Shown here: one piece after another, positions 1-12,631 of the stretch
How the letters are laid out: each line of letters opens with the position of its first letter
How positions within the stretch are numbered: position 1 is the stretch's first letter
Assembly (NCBI GenBank): GCA_930367215.1
Contig: OV884060.1
Span: 182,725,253-182,789,252, forward strand
Direction: 5' to 3'
DNA length: 64,000 bases
DNA from: Pollenia angustigena
Lineage: Eukaryota; Arthropoda; Insecta; Diptera; Polleniidae
Translations under genes and position numbers: made by a program
Notes under the pieces: model-generated
Told to the model about the DNA's origin: nothing
What the model saw: the letters and a program-made list of their open reading frames with translations, nothing else
Database searches by the model: none

Positions 1-667
1 TTCTCTAAAATGAAAGCAGGTTGTCTTTAAAGGTTATGTTATTTGAAACTTTCAAATTTTACATAAAAGAAAAATTAAGGAAAAATCAATTACAAACATA
101 CGTTTTTGGCGATGTTTGCAATACATAGAAATATAAAACCAATCTTTTTGTACCTTTTTTACCGATCAGCTGAGAATCACTTTTTAAAGTGATTTAACGA
201 TTCCCATCCGTCCGTCTGGCTGGTTGTCTGTCCATGATAACCTTGTGCGTAAAGTACAAGTTGCAATTTTGTACATAATTTAATCAAATTTGGTAGACAT
301 TTTAATTGTACCAAGAAAGAAGTTTATGATAATGGTGAGATTCGGTCTCTAATTTAATATATTCCCCATAAAAACTTCTTTCCAAATTAGACTATTTGTG
401 TGCGTAAGTCATCTAATTATGTTGGCATATAGATTAAATGCGCTCAAAAAATATGTTAAGCAGATTTAATTCTTTTCGAATTGGTCTGTAAATACTAATT
501 TGTGTTTAGGCTTTACCGATAATAATTTTAGTATTATTTGCTCTTAAAATGCAAATGTTGAATATTTTTTTTTTTTAAATGAGCAATTTTTAATTTTTTT
601 GGGGCATATTTTCGAGTTTTTGCTGCATATTTAATGCACTTTTTAGAGCATATTTCTGGATTCCCTG
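1..667 (-). mobile_element. hAT-type non-autonomous element, truncated by window start
   Basis: This is a reverse-oriented partial copy of the element at 5260-6308. The two share the Gln/Leu-less non-coding core with the GTCY-like run near 205-230 (compare 5805-5840), the GAAGTTTTTATGGGGAAT-type block near 360-385 (compare 5695-5720), and the terminus, here TCCCTG at 662-667 after GCATATTTCTGGAT. The other end lies beyond base 1. No coding potential is seen. Confidence 0.7.
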
Positions 668-828
668 CTAATTATATTGCAATTTTTTTATTTTTTGTCT
701 GATGATAAAAATTTTGTGAAAAATACCTTAAAAGATTATATGCTGTTTACACAACACAAGTTATTGAACGTGTAGTAAAATTTTTATAAAAAACACGCAA
801 ACAACTTTGAGTGCTTTTCATATTAATC

Positions 829-1067
829 AAGGCGAATTCATATTTGGAAAACGTTGAAACAAATATTCTATTTTGTTTTTTATTTTAAATTGTGTGTTTT
901 GAAATGTAATATCTTAAAAAAGTTTAAAATTTCATAATTTTAACCGCAAATTAAAGAATTTAGTAAAGATTCCCCAGAACCACCAGAACGGTATACCATT
1001 TTGAAACAAGGTTAGTTATCAGTTGTTGCTTACGTTAAGATAAGGTCACCTGGTGTAAATTCGCCTT
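829..1067. mobile_element. Small TIR element, AAGGCGAATT ends
   Basis: AAGGCGAATTCATA at the left is matched in inverse by AAATTCGCCTT at 1057-1067. The same end motif recurs at about 33950-33960 and 42203-42216, so it is a dispersed family. No clear target duplication is visible, and the boundaries are approximate. Confidence 0.4.
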
Positions 1068-1439
1068 TATAGTAATTTTACAACGCTTTCAATCACTTGT
1101 GCTGTGCAAACAGTACATTATAAAAAAATTTTTGAAAAAACCGTAGAAAAAATCAATTTTAACTCAGTGAATTTTTATCCGATAAAAACAGTTTAAAACA
1201 GTTTAAAACAGTTTAAAATTCAAAAAATCAGTTCTCCAGAATTTTGGAAAAAGCTTTATGAACTGCAAATAATAGTCTTCGCGAATATCTTGACAACCAC
1301 TTTTTAAGAAAACAAATGAATGCCATATTCGTGTTCAGCGATTTAGCTTAGAAAACATCTCATTTTTAAGGTTATGGCAAAAAGTTAAAAGTTTTAGAAC
1401 ACATGCATACGCACTACTATACAAAATAAAAAACATGTC

Positions 1440-1724
1440 GCCAACATGACATGAATCATTTGAACGCCAATTCATGTTCAAAGAGGAAAACGGAAGAATA
1501 TTGTCAATAAGACATAAGCCGTATGAACTCAGACTAAGCACAAGCACATCGGCAGAATAATGGCACAATAATTGCTGGTTATATTCCTGGAGAACACGTG
1601 AAATTGCTTTACCATTAACAAACGTACAGAGAAATGAAATGTCAGATATATGACAATTGATTTTACAGCAGAGTGCTAAGCAATAATTGCTGAAGCAATC
1701 AGAAGAGCAATCATTATATTTCAT
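1440..1724 (-). repeat. ATTGCT-rich dispersed repeat, copy 1
   Basis: This segment is the reverse-complement relative of 19190-19456. Both hold blocks such as AGCAATAATTGC, GAAATGAAATGTCAGA and the GTGAAATTGCTTT/ACGTGTTCTCC junction. Conceptual translations of the two copies align over some 60 residues, but the DNA itself is similar throughout. I read it as a non-coding repeat rather than a gene. Confidence 0.55.
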
Positions 1725-1729
1725 CATTA

Positions 1730-2706
1730 AGCCTGGTACTCTGTTCAGTATTTCGTGCGAAATGTTTCAAAAATCAATATAAAAAAAATGTTGATAGAGT
1801 TGTACTCTGTTTATATACGAAAAACATGCGAAATGTTTCTAGCAACAATTTTTATTTTTCGTGCGAAACAAGTGCAGCTCCTTTTATTTCGCACGGAATT
1901 TTAAGCAATAACTAATCATTTTTTGTAATTTTTTATTTGTAAAGTGGAGTTTATAACAAGCGTTTCAGAAATAAAAATGTAGAAAAGTGCAAAAATTAAC
2001 AATCAAATGAAATTTTTTTGGTTTTTACTATAGAAAATAATTAAAATAAAATTGTTTTACTTTTTTTAATGACATTTTTCAAAACACATGGTTTTGTCAT
2101 AGATGGGGGTAGTGCACTTGCTTAAAATTGTAATAATTTTGTTAATGTTAAGTGATGAACTTCAATCTTACTACACATAAGTGACTATAATGTTAAAACA
2201 TTTTGTGATAAAAAATAGTTTGGTTTAAAATCAAGCAATCATCAGTTTATTGCAATTTTTTTTTCTTCACTTATTTGACTAAAAATTTTGCACACAATTT
2301 AAAATACAAAACTTGTGTTTGCATGATTCAATCCAAGAATTATTCCGTTATTGACAGAATTTCATTTAGTTTAATTTTCTATGATTAGGCATATCATCGG
2401 AAAAATCAAAAATGCAAGTACAAAATTAAATTTTTTTAAATTTTAGTGATATTATGTTTTCGTACAGCTTATTGATTGCAAGGTACAAATTTGTAAAAAA
2501 TAATTTATTGCCGTTTTATTTAGTGAGAGTGCAATCTTGATTTAAGTCAACCTTTATTGTACTACCCCCATCTATGGTTTTTGCTTACATTCAAAAATAA
2601 TGTTGCATACTTGCAGGATAGATAACATTGATACATGACAAAATTTTCGTGTGAAATAATCAATGTTGCTCAATATTTTTCGCAGGTTCGAACAGAGTAC
2701 TAGGCT
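1730..2706 (-). mobile_element. Non-autonomous TIR element, family B copy 1
   Basis: The termini are AGCCTGGTACTCTGTTC (left) and GAACAGAGTACTAGGCT (right), flanked on both sides by TTA (1727-1729 and 2707-2709). Two more copies (31404-33391 and 31942-33059) share the ends and internal blocks such as the TAGTGCACTACCCCCATCTATG stretch (inverse here at about 2103-2120), in the opposite orientation. The 3-bp TWA duplication is typical of the PIF/Harbinger superfamily, which is an inference because no transposase is encoded. Confidence 0.75.
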
Positions 2707-2709
2707 TTA

Positions 2710-5251
2710 CATTGAAAAATATTTCATAAAACACATCGTGTTACAAAAAACGGAAATTTATTTTTAGAAACTTTTGGGCTGATATTTTCCAACATTTGCT
2801 TGAAATCAAGAGGTTTAATAATTAGTGTTGTGGTTATTTTGTTGAACTATTTATGGTTTTTAATCCAATTTTTTTTTTTTTGTAAAGGTTTAATATTTCT
2901 GTTTTATTATGTTAAACATTTTATAAAGATTTTCGGAAAATAAGTAAAAAATTATGTCCCCGGCCCAAAGTCGTTGTTTTTTTTTTAATACTTTTTGCTG
3001 TCTTCACCACTGTTAGGGATGGAAAATGGTTTTTCTGATTTTCTTCAAACTTTTAAATCCAACTAAACTTTTCGATCACGATGGCAAACTTTTTTAATTT
3101 TATAAAGCAATATGGATTTTTTTGTAAAGCCCTAAAATTGTGTACGATCTAGAAAGGAGGCAGTTTGCTCGTACACTGTGCGTATGTAGAACGGATAGAT
3201 TTCTTGCCACATAGCTTGATATATCGGAAGACAAAACTATTGTTAATCAGGAATTATTCGAAACTTTGTTTGTTTTAAGTTTCATCACCAGGGTTATCCG
3301 ATGTGGCAATTTCTCGCCTAACGCGGCGATTTCAAAATTTGTTTGGCATCCCAAATTTCGACTTGATGGCGCACAGTGGGGTGAATGGTATTGAAAGTGG
3401 TAATCAATTCATAGAAGTCGTAATTTTAAAATGTTGTTATTTTTTATTGATGGATATTAATAAATACATAAAAACCAGCATTTTAAAAAAAAGTTAAAAA
3501 AAAAATTTGTTTAACCTTTTATGGGCTTTTTTCTTTTGTGGAAAAAATTATCTTATTTGATTTTTTTTTTGTTTAAATAAAAAGAATAAATATTCAAAAT
3601 TTTAACATAAAATCCATCTTTTTTGTCAAAAATCCATAACTCCACCGATTTAACTCAAAAAAGTCACATTAGAAAATATTATTAATTTTTATTTATAAAT
3701 ATTCATAAATAGAAACTTTATACTTTATTAAATTATTTAAGCTTCAGGTCACTTTTTTAAAAAATTAATTAAAATGTTTTTATTCAATATTTCGATTTCC
3801 GTTGGAAATCTTCTTCAGGAAATTTTTTTAAATAAAATAAACCAAACATTTCAGAAAATAAACATTAAAAAAAAACTTAAAAGGCTTTTTTATTTATTTC
3901 ATTTCATAAACTTCAAAAGTATTATTTACTTTGTAATCATCATTAACTACATTATCATCATAATCATCATTAAAATGGTCTTAATCATCGTCATAATTTT
4001 CTTCTTCACTGTGGGGAAGAATAAACTCCAATGCAGACTTTAGCATTTGCTCCTACTGCATTAACGTGAAAAGTGCTCCCTATAACGTTTAAAGTCCTTA
4101 TTTCTAGCTTCTTGAGAATCTTCAGTTAGTTGGCCAATAGGCAATGTGGAAGGAGATATAATTTCTGGTCTATGAATAAAGTATTTATGTAGAGTAGGAG
4201 GCATATAATACCATGGTTAATTTTAAACAAATATTCTGACAGTATCATTATAAATTTGAAAATCTTTCGATATTGACCTCAATGATACTGGAAAGAAGTA
4301 TTAATATTGTATGCATATTTTTTATCAACTGCAAATCAATTTTTGTAATTTCTGCAGTTACTTCAGCATTCTGAAAAAACGCCTTGCAGTATTGCCATCG
4401 TTTGAGTTTCCAAGACCTGGTTTTGTTGGTCAACAATCAACCCAATTTTCTCTCTAAATTCCCTTTCTTTGTATCAGCAATAATTTTTTTTATCATCACA
4501 TCTAGTTTTTTTATCTGGAGTTTCTATGATAAGTGAATAAGACACTCAAAAAATCTTATCCATCTATGAAGTACAGATAAACCAAACTCCATGTTATTTA
4601 TATTAACATTTATTGAAATCATTTTAATAATATTGTTGAACTCTTTTCTTGTGGCGCCACATATATAGGACTTTTGTGTGGATTTTGTTTCTGTAATAGC
4701 GTTACAAACTTTGCCGTCAATCATCACTAGAATTAGTTCGTGATTAACTTGCACTAATCTCTCTCCAACTTATACTACCGAATCGACAAGAGCCTTTTTT
4801 CAGTCTCCACTCTTTTTTAACGAGTTAATTCACAAACTAGTTTCAGTGGTACAATCGACGTTATAAATTCTGAAGAGTCTGAGGCGAGGTGAACAATAAA
4901 TATAAATAGAGATGGAAGATTGACTACATTTACCACACAAACAGTGTAGAATATAATTTTCTTATGTAACTCATATTTTTAAACGAAGCTTTGTAAGTAA
5001 TTTGTACTCGAGTCAATATATCAGATTTTAAATGAGTAAAATATATAATAAACTTAATTATTTATGCAATAAGCTTCAAGTAAATATATATTTACAATTT
5101 ACGAGATAATTTCTCGTTTGTGAGTGAAATTCAAACTTGTTATGTCATTATAGCATGATAATATGTGAAAAATTCTATTCGTTGTGAAACAATTTTTTTG
5201 TAAGTGTGTTTGATTTAAAGCTACTCACGCACCCACCTCTAATAAACATCA
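2710..5251. other. A+T-rich unassigned DNA
   Basis: No gene is recognised here. A fragment near 2820-2870 (GTGTTGTGGTTATTTTGTTG...) matches the repeat family of 37189-37540 and 61500-62700. A CATCATAATCATCATT low-complexity stretch lies near 3945-3995. The open frames in this stretch are low-complexity Ile/Phe/Lys-rich and not convincing. Confidence 0.6.
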
Positions 5252-5259
5252 CTCATTAG

Positions 5260-6308
5260 CAGGGAAACTAGAAATATTCTCTAAAAACCACGTTTTATGC
5301 GCATTAAATATGCAGTAAAAACTGGAAAATATGCCCTGAAAAATGTTAAAAATATGCTCTAAAAAGTCGAAATTTGGAAATTTTGAAAGCAAAATTAAAA
5401 AAAAAACCTAAAAATATTATCGCTTAAGCCCATATTAGATTAGATTTGTGCCGAATATTATCTAGATATTAACATCCATATGGGTTTTCGTCTTAAAGGG
5501 ATCTTAGGTACGGCCGCTAAATTGTTAACAAATGTTAACATTTAAAGGAAGTTAAAGCAATTTAAGCATGGGGGCTTTGGGCAAATGTGAAACGATTCGA
5601 AAATAATTTAATTTGCAGTAAAATATTTTTGGGGCGAATTTAATTTAAATACCATCATAATAAGATGGCTTATTGACACAAAAAGTCTTATTTGGAAAGA
5701 AGTTTTAATGGGGAATATGTGAAATTATAGACCGATTCTCACCATTTACATATTTGATCAAACTATCTGAAAAAATTGGAACTTGTACTTTGCGCACAAG
5801 GTTAACGTGGGCAGACAACCAGCCAGACAGACGGATGGACATCTTTAGATCACTTTAAGAAGTGATTTTGAGTCGATCGGTATATTAAAAGATTGGCCTA
5901 CATTTCTATGTATTATACACATCGCATAACATTTATCCTTAATGACAACCTGCTTTGTCTTACAATTTGAGAGTAAAAATTAAATGTAGATGGCGAAATT
6001 AAAGTAACAGAATTTCAAAAAAAAAAAAAAATCTGCGAAAGCCCTATAAGCATCTAAAAAAATTTATCATGTATCAAAATATGCTTAAAAAACGCAAAAT
6101 ATGCGTTATAAACTTAAAATATGCTGCAAAATAGCTCGTTTAACTAAATTATGCACAAAAATGCTGCAAACCGTAAAATATGCAAAAATATGCTTTAACA
6201 AATCGATGCCAAAATTCATAAAAGGATCTAAAACGGATGAATATATTGTTTGTGCCTTAATTGGTTGCACAAGGAAAAACATGCAATTGCATATTTATGG
6301 TTTCCCTG
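5260..6308 (+). mobile_element. hAT-type MITE with perfect 8-bp target duplication
   Basis: The element starts CAGGGAAACTAGAAATAT and ends ATTTATGGTTTCCCTG, so the TIR is CAGGGAAAC plus a TIR-like AT-rich extension. It is flanked by identical CTCATTAG on both sides (5252-5259 and 6309-6316). Eight-base duplications with CAGGG-type ends are diagnostic of hAT transposition. The 1.05-kb body is non-coding and carries many AAATATGC-type motifs in both outer parts. The copy at 1-667 is in reverse. Confidence 0.88.
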
Positions 6309-6316
6309 CTCATTAG

Positions 6317-7239
6317 CTACAATAACAACAAACGATAATATAAACAACTTGTTTTTTGTTTGTTTTTCCCCATTGATTTTTAGCAACTCTCTCAAAAACC
6401 TTCATAACTCAAAAATCGCACAAATGCGCAAATGGGCATTTTGGGATTTATTAGCTAAATCTCATATTTTAAGAGCATAAAAGCATTATTTCCTGCACTC
6501 ATCCGCAAAGTTGTTGAAACTCCATGTATATATCAAAAATACCAAATTTTTAGAGCAATTTGATTTTTTTTTTAATATTTCTAAAACATTTATCTAAACA
6601 AAAAATAGTTTTTTATATGCGTTTATACCTGAAGTTGAAGGTTCCATTATAAAACTTTTACTTATAGAAGTTTTAATAAAAACTATAATCACTTGAAATA
6701 TCAAAATTTTCTCTTTTAATCAATGCGCGCAAAAATAACAAAAACGATTGAACTTTGAACACACACTGCAAATAAAGTAAACAACTCAGAACTTTTATTT
6801 TTGCAGTTAGTGATGAAGAATTTTATCTACTTTAATATGGTACCAAATATGGTTGTGAAAGTTAAAGTTCATCTTTTGAGTTAATCGCCACTTTTGATGG
6901 GTTTCGCCCCTCTATGCGACGTGGCGAATTTTCGATGATTTATAAGACGGTTGACGACTTTGTTAGCTTTTTTTGATAAACCATGAATTTTTTTTGATAA
7001 TCGTTAAAGTTTATAGAAAAATATTAAATTTTTTCTTTTCTTCTGGTATTTTCATGAATGAATTTAAAAACTTACGAACATTTCTTTCATTATAAAATGT
7101 GTCAATTTATTATCACAGACAAAATTCGTTGTTGTTAGAGATATTTTAAGGATTTGTATGAATCCTCCTTCCGTTGGATGTTTAGGAAACACAAAGGCCA
7201 AAATAACCTTTTGTTAATTGGAAAGATTATTTTAATGAT
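6317..7239. other. A+T-rich unassigned DNA
   Basis: I see no gene, RNA or clear element ends. The stretch just upstream of the hAT fragment at 7240 may be the decayed remainder of that transposon, but I could not recognise conserved hAT motifs in it. Confidence 0.5.
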
Positions 7240-7489
7240 GATATTCCATCTAAGTTAAACCAGTTTTGGCCAAAAGTGTATAGCTATGTATAGGTTTACG
7301 ACAGGTACATACGTACCATTTTGAAGAATTTTCTTTGGCTGTAATAAATATGCTGTTCATTCCCACTAGTAATGGCTGTGTTGAAAGAGTATTTTCCATA
7401 TTGAACTCCACTAAAACTCGTCTTCGAAATAGGATGCAATACGTGTTATTAGCGTATGTAAATTATGTATATGAATTATAATTAATATA
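7240..7489 (+). pseudogene. hAT transposase C-terminal (dimerisation) domain remnant
   Basis: Translation of the plus strand from about 7316 reads FEEFSLAVINMLFIPTSNG followed by CVERVFSILNSTKTRLRNRM and a stop after the codons for YVYEL near 7479-7481. This matches the conserved hAT dimerisation block (hydrophobic helix, P-x-S-N-x-x-x-E-R-x-F-S, then T-K-x-R-x-R). Upstream, QFWPKVYSYV is followed by an in-frame stop and a frame change before HTYHFEEF, so the gene is dead. The ORF is short and lacks a start, and the N-terminal and catalytic parts are not visible. It is a different copy from the BED-type hAT at 48-55 kb. Confidence 0.75.
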
Positions 7490-8082
7490 ATTATACAAAT
7501 AGTTTATGTTATACTGCTTTTGTACCTTTGCAAGACATGTTATATGTATTCCAAAAAATAAGGCAATGAGAAATGTCTCGACGATGATGTGTATATAGTT
7601 GCAACCCAGTTTTTGAAGCCGAATTGAACTGGATTTCCTCGAATGAATTGCTGAACACGATGGTAGTCAAAACATGTTTAACCATTGACTCGTCTTTAGG
7701 AATATTTTCTCCACCATCTAGCTTAGCATTTTATTCGAAGAAAGCCAGGTCGATTCGACTTCAAGAATTGGAGACTATAAGGTCAAAGACTATGAGATCA
7801 AAGATTTCACGTACACTATTTAATCTTTCGCAAACTTTAGAGTTCTGCTGATGGGTTGAGGCGTTGGAAAGCATTTCCGCCAAATAGAATTTATTTGCTT
7901 TGCAAAGTCTTGCCGAGTTTTCTTTAGGCAGAATTAGTCTTTACTTTCTGTTCTTTTACGAATCAGCTGACTTGTGTTTGTTATTAAAAAACCTATGAAA
8001 TTGATTAGTTTTTCTGTTCTGTTGCGGTTCAGTTTGTTAAAATCAAAAACATGTTAAGTAATTGTAAGTGACAGCAAAATAA
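7490..8082. other. Unassigned DNA
   Basis: No element ends or gene are recognised. A 75-codon open frame at 7624-7851 has ordinary composition but no family I know. AGTCTTTACTTTCTGTTC near 7937-7954 recurs in inverse at about 9362-9385, suggesting a shared dispersed repeat. Confidence 0.4.
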
Positions 8083-8506
8083 CCCAGCGGTAACTAGAAT
8101 GAGGAAAGAGGCCTAATAGACGGCCTTATTTAGCAGTCACAAGCAGTCAGAAGCCCTTCTCGCCGCATTCCATACTTATTTATTTTTTACACAGGTTGTC
8201 ACTGGGCGCAAGGCCTTCTACACTTCCTTTAAAACCAACTTCGATCCCTTCCCAAATAAGGGAGTAAGGAAGGTCACTAAAAATAAAAAGTTAATAAAAC
8301 TGAACACCTTCCTTTCTCCCTTCTCAAAGAAGGGAGTAGCGAATGTGTACTGAATATTTGAGAAGGTCTTTTAAAAAGAAGTTTATACCTTCTAGAAGGC
8401 ATACTTCTGAAGGCAGGATATCATGCAAAGCGAATCTTTTAGAAAGGGGTATAGAGGCCTTCAAAAAGGCTTGCCACTTGCGGTCCTTTCAATATTTACC
8501 GCTGGG
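8083..8506. mobile_element. MITE with CCCAGCGGTAA ends
   Basis: The ends are CCCAGCGGTAA and TTACCGCTGGG, flanked by AAATAA on both sides (8077-8082 and 8507-8512). The interior is rich in AAGGCCTTC/GAAGGC palindromic motifs, as in the related copy near 59829-60229. The 65-codon open frame inside is not a gene. Confidence 0.7.
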
Positions 8507-9359
8507 AAATAATAAAAAATACATATTTATATTGAAATAAACTGCCCTGTAGGAAGTCAAACACATTTATAACTAACTTCAAACTGGTTTTTTTATAACC
8601 ACAACTTGTTGATTAAGTGACTTTTTTCCTTGTCGACGACTCACTATTTTAACACAGGCATGTCATAGGCAGTAGTCAATTGGCCATCTTTGCATGACTT
8701 TTTAACTGACTACTAACTACTTATTTTTCAACCTATTTGTAATTAATTAAAAGTATTGTCAGTTTATAATAAATTATTTAAATTTTAAATAATTTTTGTC
8801 AAAAAAATATATGTACATATGAACATGCATACATACATATGTATATCTTTATATATTTTGATATAGAAACAATTATTTATGAAAATTTTGCATTAAACTG
8901 CCCAAAATGATGATCCATAGTAGTCCTGAGATAAATACGCCACATAATTGCTAGTACATAAAAAGATTTGTATTGATTTAATTTTTAATTATTTTAAAAT
9001 GTTTGTATATATTTTTTTCATTTGACTTCATGGCATGCTTGTTTTACTTATTTTGCTTTTATTTGTGTTTTACGTGTGCCGTTTTGGTTGATATCTGCAT
9101 GAGATTTAAACCAAGTTGTAGTCATTTAAAAAAAAGTTAATTTATAGTTAGTGTTTTTTGCAACTGACTATTTTATTTACTACAGGGTGTTTTTTGATTT
9201 TAAGAATTCATAAAATATAATTTTTTCAAATTTATGTGCATTAAAGTTATTAAAATAAAACAATGGACGGTGCAAAGCTAATAAATTTGTCATAAATGGC
9301 TGATAAGTTACTAAGGAAAAAGTAACTATTACAATTTCGTAACAGAATGGCACGGAACA
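8507..9359. other. A+T-rich unassigned DNA
   Basis: The stretch holds ATATGTAC/ATACATACATATG low-complexity DNA near 8810-8850. No gene or element ends are seen. Confidence 0.5.
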
Positions 9360-10350
9360 GAACAGAAACAGAAAGTAAAGACTAACTGAGCCTTTTGGTG
9401 GCAACGGTTCATCATTAATATCGTCGCTGACGTCGTTGCCAATTATTTCAAGATTTACGAAAACTTCAATAGTACCAGTACCCATGTTCTGCAACTTAAG
9501 TGAGAACTTCTCGCATGGAAAAGATGTAAAACAAAATATTCCATCGTTTCTCAAGAAGTGAGACAAAAGTGTGTCTGTAACTCACGTCGAAAACCATCGT
9601 AAGAGATTACGTCGTTACATCGAGAATTTTTTGTCATAATAAACGTCAAACATCTTATAAAAAATAAACGGTGACAAAAATTTTTAAGTTTTTTTTATAT
9701 GGACTTTGACGTTTGGTATAACAAAAAAATTGTCAGGTGAAGACCCCATGTTACGTTATAAATGTCATAACATTGCACTCGAAGCCGATATGACATTGCA
9801 GACGTTAAGAACTCCAGTTACACATATCGTTGACGGCGATCAAAATTTACTGAAATTTAAAATTTTTCAACGACGGCGGCGAAAATACAACCGTCGTCTA
9901 TACCAAATAATGTAAAGTGCGACTTAAATGGTTGTTGTTTGCAAACGTGCTTTGAAAACGTTCGAATATAATATAAAAATGTATAAAGCAAAATAATTAA
10001 ACAAACAAAAAAAAAAACTGCCAAAAACAAAATATTATTATTCTTTGTATTTTGCAGTTTTAATTGTTTTTTAGTGTTAAAATTTTATCTCGCCCCATTT
10101 TTATTCGTGAGTTTATTTGACAGTTCAAAGCGGGAACATTTCTCACAAAAATGTCACAGACACACTTTTTCTGTACATTGGCGAGTAATTTCCTAACGGT
10201 ACAGTGAATAGTACTCGCCAAAAAAGTTACAGACACAGTTAAGTGAGAAAAACAACAGTTTGTTTCAATATATGGCATTTTTGTTTCATTTCACACATTT
10301 CAACCCAAAAGTTTTTCGACGCGAGAGTTCCAGAATATGGGCACAGGTTT
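9360..10350. repeat. Locally GC-richer segment with inverted similarity; origin unknown
   Basis: GAGAATTTTTTGTCATAATAAACGTC near 9621 is inversely repeated near 9705-9735 (GACGTTTGGTATAACAAAAAAATTGTC). CCCATGTTCTGCAACT near 9480 resembles the inverse of 10318-10345. CAGACACACTTTT is found in both orientations (about 9555 and 10157). The pattern suggests a decayed inverted-repeat element. Two open frames (9180-9566 minus, 9706-9915 plus) give protein-like strings such as GTIEVFVNLEIIGND and a basic QRRRRKYNRR, but I cannot assign them to a family. Confidence 0.35.
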
Positions 10351-10718
10351 GTCTTTTGGTAGGCCTGAAACCGTTATATGTTCTTAAAAACTTAATGGAT
10401 TTTAATTAGTGTGTTAAAAACGACCAAATACGAAGTGTAATGAGTACGGAATATAATCCACACAACAACACACCAGACAGCATTAATTATCTTTTACTAC
10501 GTACGTGTGCACACATATTGAAGAGAATTTAACAACATTAACAACAACATATAAAAAATTCATATAACGCCTACACTCTCAAAATGTTATAGTATAGGTT
10601 GCCGATCGCAGCAATAAACATATGGTGTATTGAAAAGTTGACCGTACACAACTGTGGTATTGACTCACAATTGTTATGTGTTGTTTTCTTTTTGATTTTT
10701 CATAATGTATCATTTGAA

Positions 10719-10943
10719 CTGGGGTCTAATCACCGCATTCGATACTATCGTATCGAATAGACTATCGAATTCTTTTACATACGATAGACACTGACGTATC
10801 GAATGAAAACTCGATAAATGTAATGTCGAGTTACTCGATATCGAATGCTATTATTTCAAATTCAATACATTTTATTCGATATCGAGTTTCATGATACCAA
10901 AATAAATAATTTCGATCAAATCAAGGGTGATTAAACCCCTGAT
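10719..10943. mobile_element. Small TIR element filled with ATCGA motifs
   Basis: TGGGGTCTAATCACC at the left is inverse to GGTGATTAAACCCCTG at the right. The interior repeats TATCGAAT/ATTCGATA several times. The flanks ATTTGAAC and ATTTAAAA are similar at six of eight bases, consistent with a worn 8-bp hAT-type duplication, but this is weak. Confidence 0.5.
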
Positions 10944-11337
10944 TTAAAAAAAATACAGTACTTGACACAACAATAACTTGGTGTGGAGAACTGTGAAAAA
11001 GAAACAAATGCATTGGTGCAGGGCTCTACTAAGCACCTCCTTTTTCTTCACATGATATGCTATCAACAGCTTCTTGAAGGCTTTTTATCACTTTTGGGCA
11101 GTAAAATGTTCTCCACTCATAGTTGAAATCTAACAAAAAAAAAATTATTTTTTACCTTTGCATGTTGTCAGTGTACTCCAAAGAGGTAGCGATTAACACT
11201 GCTACTTATTCCTACAAACCGTACTAGTACGAAAGTGTAGTTGTATTGCTAATCTTCAAAAGGTACCGCAAAAACTATTCCAAAAGCACTGCCAAACTCA
11301 CCACCTTTTATTAGGCAGTAATTTCTCGAGGATCAGA

Positions 11338-11562
11338 TTCTGGCAGTCGTGATCGAGTACTTTCTCGATTCGAAAGCAATTTAATATCTAATAAATTCAG
11401 TCAATACTGAACGAATCGGAATTATTTTTTCAGTGTTGTAAAGCATTAATTTGAGTTTCACAATACTGAAAAAATAATTTCGATGCGATCAGTATCGGCT
11501 GAGAGAATTAGAAATAAAATTGCTTTCGAATCGAGAAAGTACTCGATCACGACTGCCAGAAC
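11338..11562. mobile_element. Palindromic MITE with ~45-bp near-perfect arms
   Basis: TTCTGGCAGTCGTGATCGAG and the following 25 bases (11338-11382) are repeated in inverse at 11518-11562. A second inverted block (TACTGAACGAATCGGAATTATTTTTTCAG against its inverse near 11465-11500) continues inward, so the whole unit folds into one hairpin of about 225 bp. No target duplication was found. Confidence 0.75.
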
Positions 11563-11867
11563 TAGGCCCCTGTTAACTTTTCTTTTCACTGTCCGTGTTA
11601 TATTTGCCTAAAAAAACATAATAATCAAGTTTTGAATTTATTGACATCTTTATTTTAATTTAATTAAAGCAGTTATAACAAAAAAAAATTCAATTCATTA
11701 AAATAAAAATTTAAAAATAGAAACATTTCGTAGATATAAAAATATTTAATTTAAAAAACAATTTAAAAATAGAAAAATTTAGCTAAATAGCTTTTCCCAA
11801 TTGTTCTTAAAATTTTCCTGGAATAAAATCTAAAAAAATATTTATCAATTTTATATTTATCTGCATA

Positions 11868-12078
11868 TGTGACCTTCTCCGAGAAAAGGGACCTAGTGTG
11901 TGAAAATGAAGTTTTGATAAGAACGCATTTAAAAAGTAAAATTTTAATGTTTTTCTCATTTTTCTCTATTTTCCCAAGTTCTTTTTGTACATTTCAATGG
12001 GATAAATAAATTTTTATCAGAAATCTAACTCATTTGAATTTTTGACACATTGTGTCCCTTTTCTCGGAGAAGGTCACA
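11868..12078. mobile_element. TA-flanked MITE with 26-bp perfect TIRs
   Basis: TGTGACCTTCTCCGAGAAAA, continuing GGGAC, opens the element and its exact inverse closes it at 12078. TA lies on both sides (11866-11867 and 12079-12080). A TA duplication fits a Tc1/mariner-type non-autonomous element. There is no coding capacity. The perfect arms suggest a young insertion. Confidence 0.85.
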
Positions 12079-12365
12079 TATAAGACATAAAATTTCATTG
12101 TAATTATTTTTCACTTTTTAACTTAAATCTTTCAATTCGGAAATGCGACTGAAGTTTTGCGCTTATATATTTAAGAAAATATCAAGAAGCAAGCAATGAT
12201 AGTTTAACGATAGTTGTACAATTGTTGTTCTTTGTGGTAAATAAATAATTTGTCATAAGCGAATGAGGCAACGAATAGTGAGTGCCAGTTGTTACATCAA
12301 TAAGTGTTTGCGGAAAGAGATACATAGATATGTATGGCTAGCTAGTCACTAATGGTAATTGTTCT

Positions 12366-12514
12366 TTCGTAAGGCCCAAATACACTGGTTAAAGTACTCA
12401 TCAAGCATTGTGGCAGTAATAGTGAAAATGTGTTTGTATGTGTCACACCGACGATATACTGGCGACGATACACGAGTGAATTCGCCTGCTGGACAAGCAT
12501 TTGACAAGGGTATA
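12366..12514. repeat. Short dispersed repeat, relative of 36011-36206
   Basis: It shares blocks ACTCATCAAGCATTGT, GTGAAAATGTGTTTGTATG, TCACACCGACGAT and GCCTGCTGGACAAGCAT with 36011-36206. Ends of the type GGCC-AATACACT are inversely related (see the second copy). It is probably a MITE; the boundaries are approximate. Confidence 0.6.
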
Positions 12515-12631
12515 AGAAACGTGTAAAGTTTTGAAAATTTCAAAAACAGATAATTTTTTTACTCGACAGTCTTTAACATAAAAAAAGTATCACATCCCAG
12601 GTGTTTTTTTTTTTGTCACACAGAGTAACTA

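Noticed and set aside
9706..9915. Ribosomal protein L21-like basic C-terminus
   Set aside because: Only a short Arg-rich string is reminiscent; the rest does not fit and the frame lies in an inverted-repeat segment.
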